Of a stretch of DNA of 64,000 bases, positions 31,101 to 40,639 are shown piece after piece. How positions within the stretch are numbered: the first letter of the stretch is position 1; every line of letters starts with the position of its first letter. A program made the translations under genes and the position numbers. The notes beneath the pieces were generated by a model, which was given only the letters and a program-made list of their open reading frames with translations, did not search any database and was not told where the DNA came from. The stretch is from assembly GCA_030144725.1 (NCBI GenBank), contig JASKMD010000003.1, positions 10,834,447 to 10,898,446 on the forward strand, read 5' to 3'. This stretch comes from Haematococcus lacustris. Lineage: Eukaryota > Chlorophyta > Chlorophyceae > Chlamydomonadales > Haematococcaceae.

Positions 31101-34100
31101 CTAAAGGGCGTGTTTGAGGATTTGTGGCTGATAGAGGAGGTAGGGGGAAGGGCAGGAGGGGCAGGGGGGGGAGGGAGGAGGGCAGGGGGTGGGGGGGGAG
31201 GGGGAGCAGCAGGAGCCAGCAGCAGCAGAAGCGGCTCCTGAGGCGTCTGGGTCAGAGGGGGAGGGCAGGCTGGGGGGGCCTGATGCAGCCGCTGCTGCTG
31301 CTCCTGCCCTAGGTGAGCAGTGAGGGGCGGAGGAACAGGGGGAGGGTGAAGCTAGGGGGAGGGGGGGACGGGGAAGAATGAGGGGAGAAGCAGGAGGAGG
31401 GGAGGGGCGGGGAGAGGAGGGGGAGGGGGAGGAGGGGGCAGGAGAAAGGGAGAGGGGGGGAGGGGAGGGGAGAAGGGGGGTCTCAGGGAATGCAAGCTGT
31501 GTTGTTGTTGTTGTGTGCAGGCTGTGGGGGGGTGGAGGATGATGTGGACTCCATCCTGCAGGCTGCTGACGCCATGATGGCCGCTGTGCAGGCTGCCAGC
31601 AGCAAGGTAGGCAGCGGAGGGGGGGAGGCTGGTGGGGGGTGAGGGCGGGGATGAAGTGGGGGGTGGACCTGGGGGGGAGGCTGGTGGGGTGTGAGGGCAG
31701 TGGGTTAGCAGGGGGGGATGGGACCGACCCTGACCCTGACCCTGGGAAGACCCTAACCCTGAGCCATGGCAGGGGGCGGGGGGTGAGGCAGAGGGTGGGT
31801 GCAGTGGGTCAATGCATTGCAGGAAGGCCAGCTGGGGTGTGGGGGTGTGGGGTGCGGGGGGGGGGGCCCCCAGGGGTCAGGGTCAGGGTCAGGGTCAGGG
31901 GTCAGCAGTGAGGGGCCTTGTCATCAGCTGGTAAGCCAAAGCAGTGCGGGGCACTGACCAGTGTAGTCCGGGGTGCGGGGCTGCTGGTGACCCCAGGGCT
32001 GACCAGGTGCTGCAACCCACTGCAAGCACCACTGTGTCCCCCCCCCCTTTACCACCCCTCACCCGTTAAGTCCGTGTAGTGTAGTCAGGGGTGCAAACAG
32101 AACAGGGGTGCTAACAGAACCCCCACCCCCTCTACCACCCCTCACCTGCACCACCCCTCCCCCCCTCTACTGCACACTCCTGCCTCCTTCTGGGAGGAGG
32201 GGGGCAGCAGCCGATGGGGAGGGTGGCAGCAGTCAGGCCTCCTACCCCCCCCACTACTGCACCCCCCACTACTGTGATGCCTGCCTGGCCCCCTCCTTCA
32301 GTCCCCCCTCCTTCAGTCCCGCTGGCAGCAGTGAGCAGCCTAAGGCAGCCCTCACTAGCAGGGCAGGAGGTGGTGACCTTGCCTTGCAGCCAGGCAATCA
32401 GATCCTGGCCCAAACAACTGACGTCTATGTGGTGTAGGCCAGCCCAGGACCTCAGGGCTGCAGCCGGGCCACCCGCTGTGAGGGCTCACCCCCAGTGAGG
32501 GCTTCTTGCGCAGAAGCAGGAGGGCGGCCCCACAGCCCCTTAAAACTTAGTCTAGTCAGATCCCACTGGGGCTCACTCCCACTGGGCCTCTCCCCCCTGC
32601 CCCCCTCCCCTGCCCCCCCCCCTGCCCCCCCCCCTGCCCCCCCTCCCACCCCCCCCTCCCACCCCCCCTCCTGCCCTCCCCCCTGCCCTCCCCCCTGCCC
32701 CCCCCCTGCCCCCCCCCCTGCCAGGCGCCCTGGCACACCACCCACCCCGCCCTGGGCGCCCCCCAGCCTGCAGCCCGCCCCCCCCCTCGCTGCATCCTCT
32801 CACGAGTGGGCCGTGCGGGGGGGCGTGCCCGATGTGGCCGCGGCCTTTGATGCGCTGCGGCCGCGCCTGGCCCTGCACTTCGCCTTCGAGCTGGACACCT
32901 TCCAGAAGGAGGCGGTGGTGCACCTGGAGCAGGGCCACTCGGTAGGGGGGGGAGGGGGGGAGGGGGGGAGGGGGGGAGGGGGAGGGGGAGGGGGAGGGGG
33001 AGGGGGGGAGAAGGAGAGGTGGCCAAGGGGTGAGGGGGGGGGAGAGGGGGGGAGAGGGGGGAAGGGGGGGAGGGGGGGCAGCGAAGGGAGAGGAAGGGGA
33101 GAGGTGGTCAAGGGGGAGGGGGGAAAGGTAAAAGAGGGGGGAGGGGGTCTGATGTACCTTGACGGACCCTGCTGCTCGTGTGCTCCCCCCCCCGCACCCC
33201 CTTTCCCTGCCTTCCCTTCCCCCCCTCACCTTCGCCCCTTCTTCCACCCTTCCTTCCCTCTGCCCCCCCCCCCTCCCCCCTGCAGGTGTTTGTTGCTGCA
33301 CACACGTCAGCGGGCAAGACAAGCGGTGGCTGAGTACGCATTCGCCCTGGGCCACGCGGCATTGCACCCGCGCCATATACACCTCGCCCATCAAGACCAT
33401 CTCCAACCAGAAGTTTCGCGACCTGTCCGCTAAGTTTGAGGTGGGGGGCGGCAGGGGCGGCAGGGGGCAGGCAGCAGGGGGCAGCAGGGGGCAGCAGGGG
33501 GGGAGGCAGGCACGGGGCCGGCAGCAGGGGGCAGCATTGATGGGGACGAGGGAGGTGAGGGGGGGTGAGGGGGGGGAGGGGTGCAGGGGTGAAATAAGGG
33601 TAAGGGGGCAGGGCAGGCGGAGTGGGGGGGTGCAGGGTTAGAGCAAGTGCCCCTAGGGGCTTATCCCCCCCCTGCTGCTGCTGCTGCTGCTGCTGCCTGC
33701 TGCCCCCCCTGCTGCTGCTGCCCCCCTGCTGCTGCTGCCCCCCCTGCTGCTGCACCCCAGCGTCAATGGACCACCTAACCGCTTAGTGCCTGGCCCCTGG
33801 CCTGCTGCTGCCCCCAGCTTCTTGTCCCTCTGCCCCCCCCCCCCTTAGGCCCCAGCTGCTGCTGCTGCCCAGCTCCTGGCCTGCTGGCCTTCCCCCCCCC
33901 TCCCTCCCTCTGCCCCCCCCTTCCCCCTGGGCTGCAGGTGGGGCTGCTGACAGGCGACGCACAGATCAACAGCGCCGCCCCCTGCCTGATCATGACCACT
34001 GAGATCCTGCGCAGTATGCTGTACAAGGGGGCGGACCTGATCAGGGACGTGGAGTGGGTCGTGTTTGACGAGGTGAGCAGGCTGCTAACACCATCCCCCC

Positions 34101-36000
34101 CCCTACCCCCGAGTAGGCCCCGTTCTGCCCCCTCCCCCCGCAGACCCACCCACCCACCCACCCACCCACCCACCCACCCACCCACCCACCCACCCACCCA
34201 CCCACCCCACCTACCCACCCACCCACCCACCCACCCACCCACCCACCCACCCACCCACCCACCCACCCACCCACCCACCCACCCACCCACCCACCCACCC
34301 ACCCACCCACCCACCCCACCCACCCACCCTGCCTCCCCCCTGCTAGTCCTGCTGCCTCTGCTACCACTCTGCCCCTGATGCTGCCCGACCCACAGCGGGC
34401 GGCAATCACCTTCCCGCCCCCCCCTCCCTCTCCATGCTAGGCCCCCTTCTGCCGCCCAACCCCGCGCTGCCACCCCCCTACTGCACCCCGCCCCCTGCTC
34501 AACTACAGCGGCAAACACCTTCCCGCCCCCCCCCTTCCCCCAGCCTCGCCTACTAGGCCCCCTTCTGCCGCGTGTTTAGCCAGCTGCAGTGCTCAAGTGC
34601 CGCCAGCAACCCGCCACTGGCCCCCCCTCCCCATGGGCTGTGGCATGTGCTGCCCGCCCCCCTGTAGGCCCCCACTGCAGGCTGGCCAGGCTGCTGACTC
34701 ACCTCACTTGCCCCGGCCCCCCCTTGCCCTCCCCCCCCCTGCCCCCCCCTGCCCCCCCCTGCCTCCCCCCCGGCTGCAGGTGCACTACGTGAACGATGCG
34801 GAGAGGGGGGTGGTGTGGGAGGAGGTCGAGGAGCACTGGGGGCACATCCCTTGGCAGGGACCCCCCCTGAGGTGACCCCCCCCCTGGCCTGCCTAGCCTC
34901 AGGACCCCCTTCATCCCCCCTGCACCCCCTTGAACCCCGCCCCCCCCCCCCCCCCGACCACCCTGACCCGCACCTCCTTCACCCCCCTGACCCGCCCTGA
35001 CCACCCCTGCCCCTCCCCTGCCTGCCCCAGGTCATCATCATGCTGCCGCCCCACATTGGCCTGGTGCTGCTCAGCGCCACCGTGCCCAACGTCATGGACT
35101 TTGCGGACTGGATCGGGCGCACCAAGCGCAAGGTGGTGTACGTCACGGGTGAGGGGGCCGGGGGGGAGCAGCAGCAGCAGAGGGGGGTGGGGGCGGGAGC
35201 AGCAGCAGCAGCAGGGGGGGTGGGGGTGAGCAGCAAGCAGCAGCAGGGGGGGGTGGGGGTGAGCAGCAGCTGCTCCGTGACCACCCCTGACCCCTGACCC
35301 AGCCTCCGCCTGCCCAGCCTGACCCCTGGCCCCACCCAGCCTGCCCTGCCCTGCCTGGCCCTGCCCCTGCCACCCTCCTACTTTGGCTTTGGGGCAGAGC
35401 CTTGCTGACCCCTGACATAGCCTGACGCCCCCCCCCCCCCCTAAGCCTGCCTGCCCCCCAGAAGACACCCTGCTCTTTGTGGGTCTCTCACTCTGCCGCT
35501 GTCAAACCCTGCCGCTGTCCCCCCCCCCTTCCCCCTGCAGGCACCCTGAAGCGTCCAGTGCCGCTGCAGCACTCGCTGTACTATGCGGGCGAGCTGTTCA
35601 CCATCTGCAGCCGAGAGACCTTCAGCAGCGAGGGGGTCAGGGAGGCCAACCTGCTGCACAAGCGCCGCAACGAGGTGGGAGGGTGGGGGGAGGAGGGGGG
35701 GGGGCAGGGGGGCAGGGAGAGGGATGGGAGAAGGCGGCCTCCCTCATTCACCTCGCCCCCCCTCCCCCCCTCCCCCCCCTCCCCCCATACCCCCCCTCTC
35801 CCCCTCTCCCCCCATTCTCCCCCTTGCGCCAGCCTGGCCGCCCTCCTGCTGCCCTGCCTGCAGGTGCCTGAGAGCAAGCAGGAGGAGAAGGCGCAGCGGC
35901 CCACAGGGCGGGGCCAGGGCCAGGCAGGGCCTAACCAGGCGGGCGGCAGGGGGGGCAGGGGGCAGGCGGCAGCAGGCAAGAGCGTGGGGGGGGGAAGGGG
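28128..36000 (+). CDS. SKI2: SKI2 family RNA helicase, N-terminal half (partial, multi-exon, frame-broken)
   Basis: A DExH-box helicase of the SKI complex, which feeds RNA to the cytoplasmic exosome. Exons read: 28128-28241 ([20 protein letters not shown] start, tentative), about 29808-29913 ([18 protein letters not shown]), 30310 to about 31139 ([20 protein letters not shown]), about 31521-31605, 32774-32941 ([20 protein letters not shown]), 33286-33440 ([12 protein letters not shown], motif [16 protein letters not shown], Ia), 33938-34072 ([23 protein letters not shown]), 34780-34824 ([15 protein letters not shown], completing DEVH), 35031-35148 (LLSATVPN, motif III), 35541-35674 and 35864 into the gap. 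Splice sites are mostly GT/AG in phase. In exon 33286-33440 an extra A near 33322 and a missing GC near 33370 break the frame. Helicase motifs IV-VI and the C-terminal domains are absent. The N-terminal exons are the least certain. Confidence 0.85.
28601..29765 (+). repeat. (CCCCA)n satellite, about 233 units
   Basis: Nearly perfect pentanucleotide array in what would be the first intron of SKI2. Two phase slips are visible: a CCCA unit near 29262 and a CCCCCA unit near 29442. Gly-Val-Gly-Trp frames on the minus strand are artefacts. It is not the known green-algal telomere repeat (TTTTAGGG). Confidence 0.95.
34145..34328 (+). repeat. (CCCA)n tetranucleotide repeat
   Basis: About 184 bases of CCCA with a few CCCCA/CCTA variants, inside a SKI2 intron. 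Confidence 0.9.
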
Positions 36001-36500
36001 NNNNNNNNNNNNNNNNNNNNNNNNNNNNNNNNNNNNNNNNNNNNNNNNNNNNNNNNNNNNNNNNNNNNNNNNNNNNNNNNNNNNNNNNNNNNNNNNNNNN
36101 NNNNNNNNNNNNNNNNNNNNNNNNNNNNNNNNNNNNNNNNNNNNNNNNNNNNNNNNNNNNNNNNNNNNNNNNNNNNNNNNNNNNNNNNNNNNNNNNNNNN
36201 NNNNNNNNNNNNNNNNNNNNNNNNNNNNNNNNNNNNNNNNNNNNNNNNNNNNNNNNNNNNNNNNNNNNNNNNNNNNNNNNNNNNNNNNNNNNNNNNNNNN
36301 NNNNNNNNNNNNNNNNNNNNNNNNNNNNNNNNNNNNNNNNNNNNNNNNNNNNNNNNNNNNNNNNNNNNNNNNNNNNNNNNNNNNNNNNNNNNNNNNNNNN
36401 NNNNNNNNNNNNNNNNNNNNNNNNNNNNNNNNNNNNNNNNNNNNNNNNNNNNNNNNNNNNNNNNNNNNNNNNNNNNNNNNNNNNNNNNNNNNNNNNNNNN
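36001..36500. other. Assembly gap (500 N)
   Basis: Exactly 500 N in the middle of a SKI2 exon or the following intron. Sequence on the right side is a CAACCTAGCAACC repeat unrelated to SKI2, so the true gap size and the join itself are uncertain. Confidence 0.95.
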
Positions 36501-36590
36501 AGCAACCTTGTCAACCTAGCAACCTAGCAACCTTGTCAACCTAGCAACCTAGCAACCTTGTCAACCTAGCAAACCTAGCAAACCCACACC
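36501..36590 (+). repeat. CAACCTAGCAACC repeat tract
   Basis: Short tandem array of AACCTAGC / AACCTTGTC units. It is the reverse complement of the GGTTTGCTAGG / GACAAGGTT units at 58.1-59.3 kb, so the two arrays lie inverted on either side of the Dualen-like element and the minisatellite. Confidence 0.7.
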
Positions 36591-37317
36591 TAGACCATTA
36601 GTCCCTCACTTCGAATGGGCTGTCTCCGCATGATATTAAGTGCTCTGAAACGGTGATCCAAATCCACAATCGTCAACAACGTCCAATTAAACCGCTCGCG
36701 AGACATGCGGCGCAGCATGCCCGAATCTATACTATTAAAACTGCTAGGGGGGGGGGTCGGCGGAACGGCCTGCGATTGCGCGCACAGCCTCGCAATAATT
36801 ATGTAAGGACTCCCTCCGCACAGAATCGCGAAAGATGCACTGTGCCGTGAGATCGACTTCCGATCTGCGGTTCTAACGCCCCACAAATAGTAGCTACCAG
36901 CGAACCTGGCTCAGCAAACGATGGCGATGCAGCCAGCGCAGAGATAGTTCAAAGTCGGCGGACGGTCAAAAAGTCAAACGGTTCACAGCCAAAAAGTCAA
37001 ACGAGTCAGGTCCAACGATGGCTGCGGCCACATTTGGCTGCGGCTGCTGACGAGCTACAGCGTAGCCAGCTGTAATAGCCTTCTCATGCGACCCTCCTCC
37101 GTGCCACTATAACAGGCTGGATGATTGCAGTTGGCCTTCAAGCCGTGCCATGCCACGCTGTAACGATGGGGCTTTGTACGTAGCGTACATATACGTATAC
37201 GTAGCGTACCCCGAATACCAAAGGTTTGACCGTGATAGTGCAAAGGGTGCAGGCGCACAATCCACCGTAACTGCGGTGTGTCCGTAATCGCGGGTCAAAT
37301 GCAAGTCGCAAGGCAGC
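36591..37317. other. Lower-GC unique sequence, no gene recognised
   Basis: About 730 bases of more balanced composition, with a repeated AAAAAGTCAAACG (about 36968 and 36991) and a palindromic TACGTAGCGTAC cluster at about 37176-37210. No frame above 100 codons and no RNA gene was recognised. Confidence 0.4.
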
Positions 37318-40072
37318 CATCAGGGTAGGGAAGCAGCAGGGCATCAGGGCAGCCGGTCAGGGTAGGGCAGGAGCAGGGCATCAGGGTAGCCGGTCAGAGT
37401 AGGGCAGCAGCAGGGCAGCCGGTCAGGGTAGGGCAGCAGCAGGGCAGCCGGGAAGCCGGTCAGGGTAGGGCAGCAGGAGGGCAGCCGGGAAGCCGGTCAG
37501 GGTAGGGCAGCAGCAGGGCAACAAGTCAGGGTAGGGCAGCAGCCGGGCAGGGTAGGGCAGCAGCAGGGCATCAGGGCAGCCGGTCAGGGTAGGGCAGCAG
37601 CAGGGCAGCAGGGCAGCCGGTCAGGGTAGGGAAGCAGCAGGGCAGCCGGGAAGCCGGTCAGGGTAGGGCAGCAGCAGGGCAACAAGTCAGGGTAGGGCAG
37701 CAGCCGGGCAGGGTAGGGCAGCAGCAGGGCATCAGGGCAGCCGGTCAGGGTAGGGAAGCAGCAGGGCAGCCGGGAAGCCGGTCATGGTAGGGCAGCAGCA
37801 GGGCAACAAGTCAGGGTAGGGCTGCAGCCGGGCAGGGTAGGGCAGCAGCAAGGCAGCCGGTCAGGGTAGGGCAGCAGCAGGGCATCAGGGCAGCCGGTCA
37901 GGGTAGGGCAGCAGCAGGGCAGCCGGGAAGCCGGTCAGGGTAGGGCAGCAGCAGGGCAGCCGGGAAGCCGGTCAGAGTAGGGCAGCAGCAGGGCAACAAG
38001 TCAGGGTAGGGCAGCAGCCGGGCAGGGTAGGGCAGCAGCAGGGCATCAGGGCAGCCGGTCAGGGTAGGGCAGCAGAAGGGCAGCAGGGCAGCCGGTCAGG
38101 GTAGGGAAGCAGCAGGGCAGCCGGGAAGCCGGTCATGGTAGGGCAGCAGCAGGGCAACAAGTCAGGGTAGGGCTGCAGCCGGGCAGGGTAGGGCAGCAGC
38201 AAGGCAGCCGGTCAGGGTAGGGCAGCAGCAGGGCATCAGGGCAGCCGGTCAGGGTAGGGCAGCAGCAGGGCAGCCGGGAAGCCGGTCAGGGTAGGGCAGC
38301 AGCAGGGCAGCCGGGAAGCCGGTCAGAGTAGGGCAGCAGCAGGGCAACAAGTCAGGGTAGGGCAGCAGCCGGTCAGGGTAGGGCAGCAGCAGGGCATCAG
38401 GGCAGCCGGTCAGGGTAGGGCAGCAACAGGGCAGTCATCAGGGTAGGGGAGCAGCAGGGCAGCCGGGAAGCCGGTCAGAGTAGGGCAGCAGCAGGGCAAC
38501 AAGTCAGGGTAGGGCAGCAGCCGGTCAGGGTAGGGCAGCAGCAGGGCATCAGGGCAGCCGGTCAGGGTAGGGCAGCAGCAGGTCAGCTTGGCAGCCATCA
38601 GGGTAGGGAAGCAGCAGGGCATCAGGGCAGCCGGTCAGGGTAGGGCAGGAGCAGGGCATCAGGGTAGCCGGTCAGAGTAGGGCAGCAGCAGGGCAGCCGG
38701 TCAGGGTAGGGCAGCAGCAGGGCAGCCGGGAAGCCGGTCAGGGTAGGGCAGCAGGAGGGCAGCCGGGAAGCCGGTCAGGGTAGGGCAGCAGCAGGGCAAC
38801 AAGTCAGGGTAGGGCAGCAGCTGGTCAGGGTAGGGCAGCTGCAGGGCATCAGGGCAGCCGGTCAGGGTAGGGCAGCAGCAGGTCAGCTTGGCAGCCATCA
38901 GGGTAGGGCAGCAGCAGGGCATCAAGGCAGCCGGTCAGGGTAGGGCAGCAGCAGGGCAGCCGGGAAGCCGGTCAGGGTAGGGCAGCAGCAGGGCAACAAG
39001 TCAGGGTAGGGCAGCAGCCGGTCAGGGTAGGGCAGCAGCAGGGCATCAGGGCAGCCGGTCAGGGTAGGGCAGCAGCAGGTCAGCTTGGCAGCCATCAGGG
39101 TAGGGCAGCAGCAGGGCATCAGGGCAGCCGGTCAGGGTAGGGCAGCAGCAGGGCATCAGGGCAGCCGGTCAGGGTAGGGCAGCAGCAGGGCAGCCGGTCA
39201 GGGTAGGGCAGCAGCAGGGCAGCCGGGAAGCCGGTCAGAGTAGGGCAGCAGCAGCGCATCAGGGCAGCCGGTCAGGGTAGGGCAGCAGCAGGGCAGCCGG
39301 GCAGCCATCAGGGTAGGGCAGCAGCAGCGCATCAGGGCAGCCGGTCAGGGTAGGGCAGCAGCAGGGCAGCCGGGAAGCCGGTCAGGGTAGGGCAGCAGCA
39401 GGGCAACAAGTCAGGGTAGGGCTGCAGCCGGGCAGGGTAGGGCAGCCGGTCAGGGTAGGGCAGCAGCAGGGCATCAGGGCAGCCGGTCAGGGTAGGGCAG
39501 CAGCAGGGCAGCCGGGAAGCCGGTCAGGGTAGGGCAGCAGCAGGGCAGCCGGGAAGCCGGTCAGAGTAGGGCAGCAGCAGGGCAACAAGTCAGGGTAGGG
39601 CAGCAGCCGGTCAGGGTAGGGCAGCAGCAGGGCATCAGGGCAGCCGGTCAGGGTAGGGCAGCAGCAGGGCAGTCATCAGGGTAGGGGAGCAGCAGGGCAG
39701 CCGGGAAGCCGGTCAGAGTAGGGCAGCAGCAGGGCAACAAGTCAGGGTAGGGCAGCAGCCGGTCAGGGTAAGGCAACAGCAGGGCATCAGGGCAGCCGGT
39801 CAGGGTAGGGCAGCAGCAGGGCAGCCATCAGGGTAGGGCAGCAGCAGGGCATCAGGGCAGCTGGTCAGGGTAGGGCAGCAGCAGGGCATCAGGTCAGCCG
39901 CTCAGGGTAGGGCAGCAGCAGGGCATCAAGGCAGCCGGTCAGGGTAGGGCAGCAGCAGGGCAGCCGGGAAGCCGGTCAGGGTAGGGCAGCATCAGGGCAG
40001 CCGATCAGGGTTGGGCAGCATCAGGGCAGCCGGCCAGGGTAGGGCAGCATCAGGGCAGCCGGTCAGGGTAGC
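37318..40072 (+). repeat. Minisatellite, about 2.75 kb, 27-37 bp units
   Basis: Built from GGTCAGGGTAGGGCAGCAGC-type units in several length variants: a form of about 37 bp with GCATCAGGGCAGCC or GCAGCCGGGAAGCC, and a form of about 27 bp with AACAAGTCAGGGTAGGGCAG. Larger blocks of the same variant order recur, for example 37750-38040 and 38100-38350. Pro/Leu/Cys frames on the minus strand come from the repeat. Confidence 0.92.
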
Positions 40073-40518
40073 ACCTGCAACTGTAACTGCACACTCACTC
40101 TCGCAAAATGATGACCTTGCACCTACGGTTCGCCCTACGGGCCTATGCATACAGTATATACATACGTATTTACCATCATTTTAGTTGCCGCATACGCTTC
40201 AGGCCAACCCTACAGGTAATGTTGTGTACAGTGAGGTGTTTGCTGCATAGCCTGCTGACCCTGACACCGATGAGGCAGACACAGCCATTGCTGTCACAGT
40301 TAGACTCACTCACTCGGACTCACACATCCAGCAGTTAGACTCAGCACTGTGGCCTGGTGCAAGAGCTGGTGCAAGGACTGGTGCAAGAGCATTGTGGCCG
40401 GAGGCCGCAGCTTGGTCCGTGTGCCCCGTCCGCTGTCGGACGGGCCCGCTGTACTAGTACTTGTTGATGTGGCGAAAACGTTGCTCACACACCTGCGCCG
40501 CAGACGTACACAATGTTG
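40073..40518. other. Sequence between minisatellite and Dualen-like element
   Basis: About 450 bases with no recognisable gene. If the element ends at the TSD proposed at 40519-40531 this is host DNA; otherwise it is element 3' UTR. Confidence 0.4.
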
Positions 40519-40639
40519 GTTGGCTAGGTTGAAGAAGAAGAAGAAGACTACTCCGGCGGAGCCGGCGTGTATTAAGGGAGGAGCTACCGCCTGGGGCGCG
40601 GCTTGCTCCCACCACCTAACCTGGATGTGAAGAACCCCT

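Noticed and set aside
32495..33433. Reading 32495-33433 as one continuous exon of SKI2
   Set aside because: The conserved peptide covers only 32774-32941 and parts of 33286-33440, with G-rich intron sequence and GT/AG sites between them.
35477..36544. Frames crossing the second N gap
   Set aside because: Length is created by N codons. Only the SKI2 exons at 35541-35674 and 35864-36000 are supported.
37318..40072. CRISPR-like array
   Set aside because: Units are directly adjacent variants without unique spacers of constant length, and the window is eukaryotic; it is a minisatellite.
40349..40630. Plus-strand frame with a poly-Lys stretch just beyond the LINE stop
   Set aside because: The Lys run is the (GAA)n tract interpreted as the LINE tail; no other support.
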